From NCBI RefSeq assembly GCF_026248825.1, contig NZ_CP110973.1:5601501-5665500 (forward strand): a stretch of DNA of 64,000 nucleotides. The letters run 5' to 3'. The notes under the pieces are model-generated. The model was not told where the DNA came from. It searched no databases and worked only from the letters and a program-made list of their open reading frames with translations. The number at the start of each line of letters is the position of its first letter. Positions within the stretch are counted from its first letter, which is position 1. Origin of the DNA: Larkinella insperata (lineage in GTDB: Bacteria; Bacteroidota; Bacteroidia; Cytophagales; Spirosomataceae). Below are positions 50,831 to 60,535 of this stretch, in pieces. Position numbers and translations under genes: made by a program.

Positions 50831-52846
50831 TTACTGTTGGCCAACCAGCGCCTTGGCCCGTTTCACGATATTTTCCACCGTGAAGCCAAATTTCTTGAAC
50901 AGATCGGCCGCCGGGGCGGATTCGCCAAACGAAGTCATGCCAATGATATCGCCTTCGTCGGTGACGTATTTGTACCAGCCCAGCACGGCCCCCGCTTCAA
51001 CCGCCAACCGTTTTTTTACGGCTTTCGGGAGGACTTTTTCCTTGTAAGAATCATCCTGCCGATCGAACAGTTCCCACGACGGCATACTCACCACCCGGGC
51101 GGCAATCGAATCTTTCTTCAGTTCCTCCTGCGCCTGCAACAACAACGAAACTTCCGAACCCGTGCCCAGCAGAATCACATCCGGTTCTTTTTCCGAATCG
51201 GACAGGATGTAAGCGCCTTTTTCGAGCTCCGTTGCTTTCGTGTATTTCTCCTGGTCGATCACCGGTAATCCCTGCCGCGTCAGGATGAGGGCAACGGGTC
51301 CGCCCGGATGCCCGATGGCTATGCGCCAGGCCTGGGCCGTTTCGTTGGCGTCCGCCGGGCGAATGACCACCAGATTGGGAATGGCCCGCAACGCCATCAG
51401 GTGTTCGATGGGCTGGTGCGTGGTGCCGTCTTCCCCCAAACCGATGCTGTCGTGCGTAAAGATAAAAATTGGCCGGATTTTCATAATTCCCGCCAGCCGA
51501 ATCGTGGGCCGCAGGTAATCAGAAAAGACCAGAAACGTAGCACCGTACGGAATAATGCCTTTGGTGACCGCCAACCCGTTCAGAATGGCCCCCATCGCGT
51601 GCTCCCGGATTCCGAAATGAAAGATGCGGCCTTCGCGGTTGTCGGCCGTAAATGACTTGTAGTCTTTCAGATCCGTATCCGTCGAGGGCGACAGGTCGGC
51701 CGAACCGCCGATGAGGTGCGGCAACGAATCGGCAATGGCGTTCAGGACTTTACCCGAAGCTTTCCGGGTGGCCACTTTTTCTTCGCCCGCCGGAAAAACC
51801 GGAATCTTTTCCTCCCAGCCCTGCGGTAATTTTCCGTTGGTCACCCACTCAAACTCCTCAGCCAGTTCGGGGTATTTCGCCTTGTAGGCCTTATACAGAT
51901 CGTTCCACTGTTCTTCTTTCTTGGCCCGCTCCTTGCCAATTTCGCGGTAATAATGCAGCACATCTTCGGGCACCACAAAGGACTGATCGGGGTCAAAACC
52001 GAAGTTTTCTTTCACGAGCCGGAGTTCATCTTCTCCCAACGGCGAACCGTGGGCGTCGGCGGTATCGGCTTTGTTGGGACTTCCGTAACCAATATGCGTG
52101 CGAACTTTGATCAGCGAAGGGCGGGTGGTTTCGTCCTGCGCGGCTTTAACGGCCTGATACAAGGCTTCCAGATCGTTGCCATCGGGAACAACCTGCACGT
52201 GCCAGCCGTAGGCCTGAAACCGCTGGGCCACATCTTCCGTAAAAGTCAGATCGGTGCTGCCTTCGATGGAAATGTGGTTGTCGTCGTAGAAATAAATCAG
52301 GTTGCCCAGCTTCAGGTGAGCCGCCAGCGAAGCCGCTTCGGAGGTGATGCCCTCCATCATGTCGCCGTCGCTGCAGAGGGCGTAAATTTTATAGTCAAAA
52401 AGTTTAAAATCCGGCTTGTTGTAGCGGGCCGCCAGGTGACACTGTCCAACAGCAAACCCGACTCCGTTGGCAAACCCCTGTCCCAGCGGTCCCGTGGTGA
52501 TCTCAATGCCCTTCGATAAACCGTACTCCGGGTGGCCGGGCGTCTGGCTGTCGAGTTGCCGAAACTGCTTGAGGTCCTCCATGCTCAGGTCGTAACCCGT
52601 CAGGTGCAGGAAACAATACTGCAACATACACCCGTGCCCCGCCGACAGAATAAACCGGTCGCGGTTGGGCCAATCGGGGTTTTGTGGGTTGTAATTCATG
52701 GCTTCCGTCCAGAGAATGTGGCCGATCGGAGCCGCCCCCATGGGTAAGCCGGGGTGACCGGAGTTGGCTTTCTGCACGGCGTCGGCCGCCAATACCCGAA
52801 CGGTATTGATGCTTAACTGCTCAATAGATTGGGTTGTGGTTTTCAT
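50831..52846 (-). CDS. tkt: Transketolase
   Basis: 671 aa, full length. The thiamine diphosphate domain shows NSGHPGLPMGAAPIGHILW and the GDGDMMEGI-like block as CSDGDMMEGITSEAASLA; the Pyr domain has GIREHAMGAILNG, and HDSIGLGEDGTTHQPIEHL is typical of transketolase. It transfers two-carbon units between ketoses and aldoses. First gene of the seven-gene operon, divergent from the S9 peptidase; a copy of the palindromic repeat lies between them. Confidence 0.97.
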   Translation of the reverse strand: MKTTTQSIEQLSINTVRVLAADAVQKANSGHPGLPMGAAPIGHILWTEAMNYNPQNPDWPNRDRFILSAGHGCMLQYCFLHLTGYDLSMEDLKQFRQLDSQTPGHPEYGLSKGIEITTGPLGQGFANGVGFAVGQCHLAARYNKPDFKLFDYKIYALCSDGDMMEGITSEAASLAAHLKLGNLIYFYDDNHISIEGSTDLTFTEDVAQRFQAYGWHVQVVPDGNDLEALYQAVKAAQDETTRPSLIKVRTHIGYGSPNKADTADAHGSPLGEDELRLVKENFGFDPDQSFVVPEDVLHYYREIGKERAKKEEQWNDLYKAYKAKYPELAEEFEWVTNGKLPQGWEEKIPVFPAGEEKVATRKASGKVLNAIADSLPHLIGGSADLSPSTDTDLKDYKSFTADNREGRIFHFGIREHAMGAILNGLAVTKGIIPYGATFLVFSDYLRPTIRLAGIMKIRPIFIFTHDSIGLGEDGTTHQPIEHLMALRAIPNLVVIRPADANETAQAWRIAIGHPGGPVALILTRQGLPVIDQEKYTKATELEKGAYILSDSEKEPDVILLGTGSEVSLLLQAQEELKKDSIAARVVSMPSWELFDRQDDSYKEKVLPKAVKKRLAVEAGAVLGWYKYVTDEGDIIGMTSFGESAPAADLFKKFGFTVENIVKRAKALVGQQ

Positions 52847-52935
52847 TATAGATGGAGGGAATTGATGATATACCTGGTACAGTCTTTAATAAACCCACGG
52901 CCAAACGGTTTGTTTGTTACGATTTGGTTATAAAA

Positions 52936-53022
52936 GTTATTTCGCAGAGAAGAACGGAGCGTATCTCACCACCTCAGAGACGCTGCCCAACGCTGATAAG
53001 CGCTGATGAACTCTGTAATAAC
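52936..53022. repeat. Palindromic interspersed repeat, diverged copy 3
   Basis: 87 bp. Ends GTTATTTCGCAGAG (52936-52949) and CTCTGTAATAAC (53011-53022) are near inverted matches and resemble the ends of the copies near 12.3 and 13.3 kb; the internal sequence is only partly similar (ACGGAG, CTCAGAG, AACGCTGATAAGC). It lies in the divergent tkt/S9 promoter region. Confidence 0.6.
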
Positions 53023-53066
53023 CTTTTCCCTGCTTACCTTCAGGCTTCAGAATACAAACCCAGTTT

Positions 53067-55175
53067 ATGAAACGCCTGATTCTCTTTTGCCTCCTGCTTA
53101 TCCCTTACGCAGTTACCTCTGCTCAATCGTTTACGCTAGAATCCGTTCGCAGCTACCCGTTTCCGTCCGACCTGACGGCTTCGGCCCAGGGTTCACGCCT
53201 GGCCTGGGTCTTTAATGAGCAGGGCAAACGGAATGTGTACGTGGCCGAGGGGCCGGATTTTGTGCCCCGTAAACTCACTAATTACACGGAAGACGACGGA
53301 CAGGAGATTACCAGCCTGTCGATTTCGGCGGACGGCCACTGGGTGGTCTTCGTTCGCGGGGGCGATCACGGTTCCAATTGGGATGAAGCCCTGCCGGTAA
53401 ACCCCCTATCTTCCCCTACCCCCATTAAAGTGCAGGTCTGGCGCGTACCATTCAACGGCGGAGCGCCAACTTCCATTTCCGAAGGCGACGAACCCGCCAT
53501 CTCACCCAAAAACGATCAGGTCGCCTTTCTCAAAGGCGGGCAAATCTGGGCCGCCCCGCTGGATGGTTCCTCGGCGGCCCGCCAGCTTTTTACGGCCCGG
53601 GGTGAAAATGGCTCGATTCAGTGGTCGCCCGACGGTACCCGGCTGGCGTTCGTTTCCAACCGGCGCGACCACGCGTTCATTGGAATCTTTACCAATGCCC
53701 AAACCCCCATTACCTGGCTGGCCCCCTCCTTTTCCCGCGACGCGTCGCCCCGCTGGTCGCCCGACGGTTCCAGAATCGTCTTTGTCCGGACACCCGGAGT
53801 TGGTGGCCCGCCGGATTCGCTGCTGACCCCAAAGCACCAGCCCTGGGGCCTCTGGACGGTTGACGTTGGCAGCGGAAAAACCGTCCGCATCTGGCAGGCC
53901 CCCAAAACACTGGCGGGTTCGGTGCCGTCCACCAACGGCGGGTTCAATTTGCACTGGGCGGCCAGGGACCGGATCGTTTATGTATCGTACCAGGATGGCT
54001 GGCCGCACCTGTATTCGATTCCGTCGACCGGGGGCACCCCGCTGCGGCTGACGCCCGGTTCGTTCATGGCCGAACACATCCGGCTCAGCGCGGATCGGCA
54101 GTGGCTCGTTTTCAGCGCCAATACCGGTCCCGACAAACTCGACCTCGACCGGCGACACGTGGTCCGGGTGCCCGTCGACAAAGCCGCCGTGGAAGTGCTG
54201 ACTCCGGGTGCTGGTCTGGAATGGACGCCGGTTGTTACGGGCGACGGAGCGACCCTCGCCCTGATCAGCGCCACCGCCCAGCGCCCTCCGCTCCCCGCCG
54301 TGATGCCCTTTGCGAAAGGGTCGCCCCGGCTGCTGGCCCAGAACCTGCTACCGACCAATTTCCCAACCCAGCAATTGGTGACGCCCAAACAGGTGGTTTT
54401 CAAAGCCGCCGACGGGGTTAGTGTTCATGCACAGCTTTTCGAACCGGCGGGTGGTTCCGGGAAGAAACCGGCCATTATTTACATCCATGGCGGTCCCTCG
54501 CGCCAGATGCTGCTCGGCTGGCATTACTCGGATTACTACGCCAACGCCTACGCCTGGAATCAGTACTTGACGAGTCTCGGTTTTGCGGTCTTGTCGGTAA
54601 ACTACCGGCTGGGAATCGGATACGGTTACGACTTTCATCAGGTGGCCGACGGTGGAGAAAACGGGGCGGCTGAATACCAGGACATCCGGGCGGCTGGCGA
54701 ATGGCTCGCCAGACAGCCTGGGGTAGACGCCAGCCGCATCGGGGTGTACGGCGGTTCGTACGGTGGCTACCTGACGGCCCTGGCACTGGCCCGCGACTCG
54801 AAGCTGTTTGCCGCCGGGGTGGATATTCACGGGGAGCACAACCTGGCCGTTTACCGGCCGGGCATCCGTTCCAACCGGATTGAGCAGGTTCCGGATGCAG
54901 ACCGGGCGGCCCAGATTACGTGGGAATCATCGCCCGTTTCGGCCGTCCCGACCTGGACCTCGCCGGTGCTGGTGATTCACGGCGACGACGATCGTAACGT
55001 CGGCTTCAGCCAGAGCGCGGATCTGGTCCGGCGGTTGGAAGCGAAGGGCGTGCCGATGGAAACGCTGGTGATTCCGGACGATACACACCACTGGATGCGC
55101 CACGCCAATGCGCTGAAAGTCGGTCAGGCCACCGTCGATTTCTTCAAACGCTACCTGTTGAAACGCGAAAAATAA
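53067..55175 (+). CDS. S9 family peptidase (prolyl oligopeptidase type), secreted
   Basis: 702 aa with a Sec signal (MKRLILFCLLLIPYAVTSAQ). The N-terminal half is a TolB/WD40-like propeller with repeated SPDGTRLAF and SPDGSRIVF strands; the C-terminal third is the alpha/beta-hydrolase domain with nucleophile Ser564 in GVYGGSYGGYLT, Asp in IHGDDDRNV and His in DDTHHWM. It cleaves peptides, often after Pro or as a dipeptidyl peptidase, outside the cytoplasm. Divergent from tkt. Confidence 0.93.
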   Translation: MKRLILFCLLLIPYAVTSAQSFTLESVRSYPFPSDLTASAQGSRLAWVFNEQGKRNVYVAEGPDFVPRKLTNYTEDDGQEITSLSISADGHWVVFVRGGDHGSNWDEALPVNPLSSPTPIKVQVWRVPFNGGAPTSISEGDEPAISPKNDQVAFLKGGQIWAAPLDGSSAARQLFTARGENGSIQWSPDGTRLAFVSNRRDHAFIGIFTNAQTPITWLAPSFSRDASPRWSPDGSRIVFVRTPGVGGPPDSLLTPKHQPWGLWTVDVGSGKTVRIWQAPKTLAGSVPSTNGGFNLHWAARDRIVYVSYQDGWPHLYSIPSTGGTPLRLTPGSFMAEHIRLSADRQWLVFSANTGPDKLDLDRRHVVRVPVDKAAVEVLTPGAGLEWTPVVTGDGATLALISATAQRPPLPAVMPFAKGSPRLLAQNLLPTNFPTQQLVTPKQVVFKAADGVSVHAQLFEPAGGSGKKPAIIYIHGGPSRQMLLGWHYSDYYANAYAWNQYLTSLGFAVLSVNYRLGIGYGYDFHQVADGGENGAAEYQDIRAAGEWLARQPGVDASRIGVYGGSYGGYLTALALARDSKLFAAGVDIHGEHNLAVYRPGIRSNRIEQVPDADRAAQITWESSPVSAVPTWTSPVLVIHGDDDRNVGFSQSADLVRRLEAKGVPMETLVIPDDTHHWMRHANALKVGQATVDFFKRYLLKREK

Positions 55176-55263
55176 GTCTGCGAGCTAATTTGTTACCGGT
55201 TTACAACCCATCTACCCCAAAATCGGTCTACCCGATTAGTTGACCATTACAAATACATTCATC

Positions 55264-55593
55264 ATGAATCGCTATCTCTATTTTTTTGCGCTGGGTTTTC
55301 TGCTACTTTTTGCCAGTTGTGATACAGACGGTCTGAAGCCGGAAACCATGACCATGTGGGTGGCCGACCGCCAGGTGGACTGTACCGGCGTGGGGCCGCA
55401 AAAATGCCTGCTTGTCAAAATGGAAGGCGATACCTCCTGGACGTATCATTACAGCGGAATTGAAGATTTCACCCACGAAGCAGGGTACGAATACCGGCTT
55501 ACCGTCAGACGGAAAAAAATTAAAAATCCACCCGCCGACGGCTCCAGCATGCGGTACAGTCTGGTCAAAATAGAAGAGAAAATCAAGAAATAA
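55264..55593 (+). CDS. DUF4377 domain lipoprotein
   Basis: 109 aa from the ATG at 55264. The lipoprotein signal ends in LLFASC. The mature part MWVADRQVDCTGVGPQKCLLVKM...W and AGYEYRLTVRRKKIKNPPADGSS matches DUF4377, a small domain of unknown function often found near heat-shock HslJ-like proteins. The two Cys residues in VDCTGVGPQKC could form a disulfide. It faces the histidine kinase gene, with a shared hairpin between the stops. Confidence 0.8.
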   Translation: MNRYLYFFALGFLLLFASCDTDGLKPETMTMWVADRQVDCTGVGPQKCLLVKMEGDTSWTYHYSGIEDFTHEAGYEYRLTVRRKKIKNPPADGSSMRYSLVKIEEKIKK

Positions 55594-55595
55594 CG

Positions 55596-55648
55596 CGTCG
55601 GAATTGCCCCGGTCCAGTATGGTCTGTTGAACGGGGGTGATTCCGACG
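55596..55648. terminator. Hairpin between convergent DUF4377 and kinase genes
   Basis: CGTCGGAAT (55596-55604) pairs with ATTCCGACG (55640-55648), with further C/G pairing inside (GCCCC with GGGGG). It sits between the two stop codons and probably serves both strands. Confidence 0.55.
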
Positions 55649-57271
55649 TTAGGCCAGTTCCGTCAGAATGCGCAGGAGGTCGTGCGGCAAAAACGGTTTC
55701 CGCAGAAAGGAATGAAACCCGGTTTCTTTTACCCGATCCAGCGTCTCCACACTATCGTCGGCCGACAGCGCAATCAGCGGAACACCGGGCTGAACGGTCT
55801 GCAACTGCCGGGCCAATTCATACCCATTCATTTCGGGCATGTGCAAATCGAGCAGCATGGCCCGGTAGGGCGTGTGGCTGGCCGACTGCAGGGCTTCGAG
55901 CGGTGAATTGAACGTGGCCACCACCCCCTTTTGCCTGTTGATGAAGTGCTCCAGCAGTTTGGTGTTCAAGGGGTTGTCGTCGACGGCTAAAATGACGCCC
56001 GTGGCCCACGAAATACCGCCTTCCATTTCCCGCGGAACCTCGTCTAAAACCGGCAGCGACAGGCTGAAACTAAACTCCGAGCCCTGCCCTTCCTGACTCT
56101 GGACTTCCAGTTTGCTGCCCATCAGTTCGAGCAACTGGCGGCTGATGGCCAGCCCCAGGCCCGTCCCTCCGTAAAGCCGGGTAGTCGACGCCGAAACCTG
56201 CGCGTATTCGTTGAAGAGCAGCGACAACGATGCCTGCGGTATCCCGATCCCGGTGTCGATCACCGCAATCCTGAACGTGACTTCCTGCGCATTCTTCGCC
56301 AGAACATCTACTGCGATCCGGACTTCGCCAACCTGGGTAAATTTGAGCGCATTGCTGATGAGGTTAAGCAGTACCTGAAAAACCCGCGTGGCGTCTCCCT
56401 GCAAACGGGTTGGCAATTGGGCGTCGATTTGGGTAACCAGCCGTAAATCCTTCTGCTGAGCGCGCCAGGCCTGAATATCCACGGCCTGCTGAACGAGTTC
56501 ATGAACCGAAAACGGAATGGCTTCCAGCGCCAGCTTGCCCGCCTGTAACTTACTGTAATCAAGAATGTTGTTAACCAGATTGACCAGCGTCCGGCTGGTG
56601 GTTTGCAGCCGCTGGATGCTTTTTTGCTGATCCGGGCGGGGTTGCTCATCCACCATCAACTGGGTGTATCCTTCCAGCGCGTGCAGGGGAGTCCGGATTT
56701 CGTGGCTCAGGGTAGCCAGCAGTTGCGACTTCTGCCGGGCCAGTTCTTCGGCTTCCGACCGCGCCTGACTAAGCTGGTAGTTGGTCCGGCGCAATTCCAT
56801 CAGAAGCATCACCTGAGAAGCCAGGGCCTGCAACGCCATCTGCTGCGAGCTAGCCAACTGGCGGGGGTAATGGTCGATCACGCAAATAGAACCGATGGGC
56901 AAGCCTTCGGACGAGAGCAGCGGCACTCCGGCGTAAAATATAATATTGGGCGGTCCGGTGACGGCCGGGTTGTCCCAGAACCGATCATCCTGGTGGGTGT
57001 CTTCCACCACCAGGAATTTTCCGCCCGCTACGGTATGCGCGCAGAGCGAAATTTCCCGGGGAATCGAATCAACGGCCAACCCGTAATACGATTTAACCCA
57101 CTGCCGGTCGCGGTCAAGCAAACTAACCATCGCAATGGGGGTCTGGCAGAGTTGGGAGGCAATGTGGGAAACCCGGTCGTATTCGGCTTCCGGCGCGGTA
57201 TCCAACAGAAAATAATGCTGAAGCGACTCAAGTCGTTCCGCTTCATTGGCAGGTATCGGAGCAATTAACAT
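55649..57271 (-). CDS. Soluble hybrid histidine kinase with GAF sensor and receiver domain
   Basis: 540 aa with no membrane segment. Order: GAF domain (about 25-160, with SLLDRDRQWVKSYYG and EISLCAHTV), coiled linker, HisKA with phosphorylatable His190 in LATLSHEIRTPLHALEGY, HATPase_c (about 295-410: N box NLISNALKF, G boxes DTGIGIP and GTGLGL), then a receiver domain (about 425-540) with acceptor Asp475 in LLDLHMPEMNG and Lys in RKPF. It is a cytosolic phosphorelay starter; the GAF signal and output partner are not encoded nearby. No HTH output domain is attached. Confidence 0.94.
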   Translation of the reverse strand: MLIAPIPANEAERLESLQHYFLLDTAPEAEYDRVSHIASQLCQTPIAMVSLLDRDRQWVKSYYGLAVDSIPREISLCAHTVAGGKFLVVEDTHQDDRFWDNPAVTGPPNIIFYAGVPLLSSEGLPIGSICVIDHYPRQLASSQQMALQALASQVMLLMELRRTNYQLSQARSEAEELARQKSQLLATLSHEIRTPLHALEGYTQLMVDEQPRPDQQKSIQRLQTTSRTLVNLVNNILDYSKLQAGKLALEAIPFSVHELVQQAVDIQAWRAQQKDLRLVTQIDAQLPTRLQGDATRVFQVLLNLISNALKFTQVGEVRIAVDVLAKNAQEVTFRIAVIDTGIGIPQASLSLLFNEYAQVSASTTRLYGGTGLGLAISRQLLELMGSKLEVQSQEGQGSEFSFSLSLPVLDEVPREMEGGISWATGVILAVDDNPLNTKLLEHFINRQKGVVATFNSPLEALQSASHTPYRAMLLDLHMPEMNGYELARQLQTVQPGVPLIALSADDSVETLDRVKETGFHSFLRKPFLPHDLLRILTELA

Positions 57272-57490
57272 ACAACTCGATTCAGAGAAAATTCTTATTT
57301 TTTTGCAAGTACGGTTCTAAGAATCACGCAATTGTTGTACCAAACTGCACGCTGACAACCGCGCTTATGATTCGTCGAAACGCGAAAAGTAACGGTTATT
57401 TTTGAACAGAAGGCAACCAAAAACCGTAATGTAATGAGCTGGATCAGCCTGTTCCCGCTAATGACCCAAACACCACTATCGTGATGCCGT

Positions 57491-58264
57491 ATGAACTGGT
57501 CGGCCCACCAATATACCCGTTTTGAAACCGAGCGCAATCGTCCCATTCAGGATTTGCTGGCCCGGATTCCCTCCATTTCGGTACGAACCGCAGCCGACCT
57601 TGGCTGCGGCCCCGGCAACTCAACGGAGTTGCTTCAGCAACGCTTTCCAGAAGCGGTCATTACCGGTATGGACAATTCGCCCGACATGATTGAAGCCGCC
57701 CGCCAGCGCCTGCCCGCTATCCAGTTTGAGGTATCGGATATTGCCACCTGGTCCAACCCGGGTCTTTTTGACGTGATTCTGGCCAATGCGGCTTTGCAGT
57801 GGGTGCCCCACCACGAAGCCGTACTGCCCCTGTTGCTCAACAAGCTGGCTCCGGGTGGTAGCCTGGCGATCCAGATGCCGGATAATTTTGACGAACCCGC
57901 CCACCGCCTTATGCGCGAAACGGCCGCGGCTGGCCCCTGGGCGGAAAAACTGAAGGGGGCCGTCAGCCGCCAGGAACGCCAACCGGCCGAGTGGTATTTC
58001 AGCCTGCTTCAGCATCAGGTGCACGCGCTAGACATCTGGCGAACAACCTATTATCATCCGCTGGCGGGCGGGGCAGGCGCGGTGGTCGAATGGTTCAAAG
58101 GAACCGGCCTGCGCCCGTACCTTGCTCCTCTCACCAAATTAGAGCAGCAAATTTTTTTGGAACAATACGAGCACGCGCTTGCTCTGGAGTATCCTGTTTT
58201 ATCAGACGGAACGGTTTTGCTCCCTTTTCCGCGTCTCTTTCTCGTTGCTACCCGTAACGACTAA
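57491..58264 (+). CDS. tam: Trans-aconitate 2-methyltransferase
   Basis: 257 aa SAM-dependent methyltransferase. Motif I ADLGCGPGNST spans 35-45, with ITGMDNSPDMIEAARQRLP (motif II), and ILANAALQWVPHH as the substrate-proximal block typical of Tam. It methylates trans-aconitate, a spontaneous inhibitor of the citric acid cycle. The N-terminal NWSAHQYTRFETERNRPIQDLL is also characteristic. It stands alone. Confidence 0.92.
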   Translation: MNWSAHQYTRFETERNRPIQDLLARIPSISVRTAADLGCGPGNSTELLQQRFPEAVITGMDNSPDMIEAARQRLPAIQFEVSDIATWSNPGLFDVILANAALQWVPHHEAVLPLLLNKLAPGGSLAIQMPDNFDEPAHRLMRETAAAGPWAEKLKGAVSRQERQPAEWYFSLLQHQVHALDIWRTTYYHPLAGGAGAVVEWFKGTGLRPYLAPLTKLEQQIFLEQYEHALALEYPVLSDGTVLLPFPRLFLVATRND

Positions 58265-58817
58265 CGAGCCCGGCACTTTATCTGGTGTGCGATGCCGCAG
58301 GTGCATCGTCACAGTTCCAGTCACCCCAGGATACTGGTTTATTCGTTTTCCGTATTTCTCATCAACGCGACCACCAATAACAGACAACCGACACTCCCTT
58401 TTTGGTAGTAGGCAAAAATTATTTTATTATTTTCTCTAAGAAGTTTTTAATTTCGTTTTAAGTTTTTTTTAATTTCGCTTAATCTTAGGAGAATGGCGCC
58501 AAAACATAAGCTCCTTAGAATCTGTTAAGTATTCCATTTCGATACTTTTCAGAACGTAAATCGATAGTCTGGAAGAATCTTCTTTTAGTCTCATTTGATT
58601 GGCTTCCTATCCGCTCAGGCAAGTAGGCAACTTGTTGTTCTGATGCTGGGTAGCGTGCCGTTTTTAATGCCGTGTCACACTCTTTTTCCGGTCGCTTACT
58701 AGTTCCCACGGGGAATCAGGAGGACGCTTTGTGTCAACTTAAAATTACCTGTTCATTTTTTATGCTCTAACTCAATTTTTACGAACCGTTCAACAAAACC
58801 AGTCTGATTTGCTCATT
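58265..58817. other. Gene-free region upstream of T9SS protein gene
   Basis: 553 bp without a supported gene. The sequence is AT-rich around 58410-58500 and contains an imperfect direct repeat, AAGTTTTTAATTTCG (58441-58455) and AAGTTTTTTTTAATTTCG (58460-58477). A small minus-strand frame at 58515-58709 has no recognisable features. Probably a long regulatory region for the surface protein gene. Confidence 0.5.
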
Positions 58818-60461
58818 ATGAAAAACTACATCTCCTATCTACTCCTTGTTATCCTCCTTACCCAAGCGAAGTCATTCGCGCAAACCTGCCCGGCCGTCTA
58901 CGAAGAGCGAAACGGCCTGGTAGTTATCGAAACCGAGAACCTTAATCTGCCCAGCAGCTGGCAGCGCAAAACAGCCGCCAGCGGTTACACGGGCTCGGGT
59001 TACATTGACTGGACCGGTGCCGAAAATTTCAACACGACCGGTATTGGCCTGATCGAAACCACCATCCGCATCAATAAGGCTGGTCGGTACACGTTCCTGT
59101 GGCGCAACAAAGTTGGCATCGGTACGGTCCTGACGGAGCACAACGATACCTGGCTGCGCTTCCCCGACGCCAGCGACTTCTATGGTCAGGGCAGCCGCAA
59201 AGTGTATCCCTACGGCAGCGGCAAAACGCCAAACCCCAACGGTGCCGGCTCCAACAACTGGTTTAAGGTGTACTTCAACGCCGGAACAACAACCTGGGCC
59301 TGGGCTACCCGGGTGAGTGACCGGGAAAGTTTGCAGGTGTACGTAGAATTTGATCAGCCGGGTGTTTACAAACTTCAGATCTCAGCCCGCTCCAAGGGGC
59401 ACCTGCTGGACCGGATTGTTATGCACCACTCTACGGTATCCTCCTCAACGGCGCAAAATCTGAGCAATGGCGAAACCCGGTGCACGGGTGGCACCACGCC
59501 GACGCCCAACCGGGCCCCAGTAGTGGCCAACGCCATCCCTAACCAGAGCGCCACGGTCGGTTCAAACTTTAATTATACCTTCCCCAGCAACAGCTTCACC
59601 GACGCCGATGGCGATGCCCTGACGTACCGCGCTAACCTGACCAGTGGTGCATCGCTGCCCTCCTGGCTGTCATTCAATGCCGGCAGCCGCACTTTTAGCG
59701 GAACACCGCCCAGCACCGGTACCTTCAACATTCGGGTAACGGCCACCGACGGCCGGGGCGGACAAGCCACCGATGATTTTACGCTGACGGTAAATTCAGG
59801 TTCAACTACACCGCAGCCGCAGCTTGCCGTGGTTAGCTATAGCTTAATTAATGCCACAACGGATCAACCCATCCGGGTGTTGACGGAAGGCGAACAGATC
59901 AACCTGGCTACCTTGCCGACGCGCAACCTGAACATCCGGGCCAATACGAATCCGTCTACGGTCGGATCGGTGGTTATGCGATTGACGGGGGCTCAAACCA
60001 ACACCCGTACCGAGACGGGCGCCCCGTATGCTCTGTATGGCGACAACAACGGCAACTACCATAACTGGACACCAAGGGTTGGCAGCTACACCCTGACCGG
60101 TACTGCCTACAGCGGTGCAAGTGGTCAGGGAACGGCCGGAACCCCTTACACACTGCGATTTACCGTCATTGATCGATCAAGTGCCCGGTTTGGCGCCGAC
60201 AATAGCGCTGAAACGGCGGGCCTGACGGTTACCACCTACCCGAACCCGTTTGTGGAGTCGTTCACCATATCGGTGAAAGGCCGGGAAGAAGGCAAGCTTC
60301 CGGTGTCGATCTATGACGCGCAGGGTCGACTGGTGCTGCAACTGGCGGATGTCCAGCCCGACCAATTGATCCGAATGGACAAAAACGCGCCGGGCCTGTA
60401 TTTACTGCATGTTGGAGAAGGTCCCAAACTTCAACACCTTAAATTAGTAAAGGGAGAATAA
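58818..60461 (+). CDS. T9SS-sorted surface protein with putative Ig domain
   Basis: 547 aa from the ATG at 58818 with a Sec signal (MKNYISYLLLVILLTQAKSFAQ). After it comes a carbohydrate-binding-like domain (about 25-215: VVIETENLNLPSSWQRKTAA, IDWTGAENFN, similar to the GH115 C-terminal type), a linker rich in Thr/Pro, a putative Ig domain (about 230-330: APVVANAIPNQSATVGSNF, DADGDALTY), another beta domain (about 335-450) and a C-terminal type A sorting domain (about 470-547: TTYPNPFVESFTISVKG). It is exported through the type IX system and probably anchored at the cell surface to bind a polysaccharide; no catalytic residues are seen. Confidence 0.88.
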   Translation: MKNYISYLLLVILLTQAKSFAQTCPAVYEERNGLVVIETENLNLPSSWQRKTAASGYTGSGYIDWTGAENFNTTGIGLIETTIRINKAGRYTFLWRNKVGIGTVLTEHNDTWLRFPDASDFYGQGSRKVYPYGSGKTPNPNGAGSNNWFKVYFNAGTTTWAWATRVSDRESLQVYVEFDQPGVYKLQISARSKGHLLDRIVMHHSTVSSSTAQNLSNGETRCTGGTTPTPNRAPVVANAIPNQSATVGSNFNYTFPSNSFTDADGDALTYRANLTSGASLPSWLSFNAGSRTFSGTPPSTGTFNIRVTATDGRGGQATDDFTLTVNSGSTTPQPQLAVVSYSLINATTDQPIRVLTEGEQINLATLPTRNLNIRANTNPSTVGSVVMRLTGAQTNTRTETGAPYALYGDNNGNYHNWTPRVGSYTLTGTAYSGASGQGTAGTPYTLRFTVIDRSSARFGADNSAETAGLTVTTYPNPFVESFTISVKGREEGKLPVSIYDAQGRLVLQLADVQPDQLIRMDKNAPGLYLLHVGEGPKLQHLKLVKGE

Positions 60462-60480
60462 ATTGACACGTCTATACCTG

Positions 60481-60517
60481 AAAAGACTGGCCGGGCTCTC
60501 GGCCAGTCTTTTTTTAT
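60481..60517 (+). terminator. Intrinsic terminator after T9SS protein gene
   Basis: A strong stem: AAGACTGGCCG (60483-60493) with CGGCCAGTCTT (60500-60510), loop of six, then TTTTT. Confidence 0.9.
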
Positions 60518-60535
60518 TTCCTAAAAGATCGGTTT

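Noticed and set aside
58515..58709. A 64-codon minus-strand frame in the long intergenic region
   Set aside because: No recognisable domain, no signal or start context, and surrounded by AT-rich non-coding sequence.
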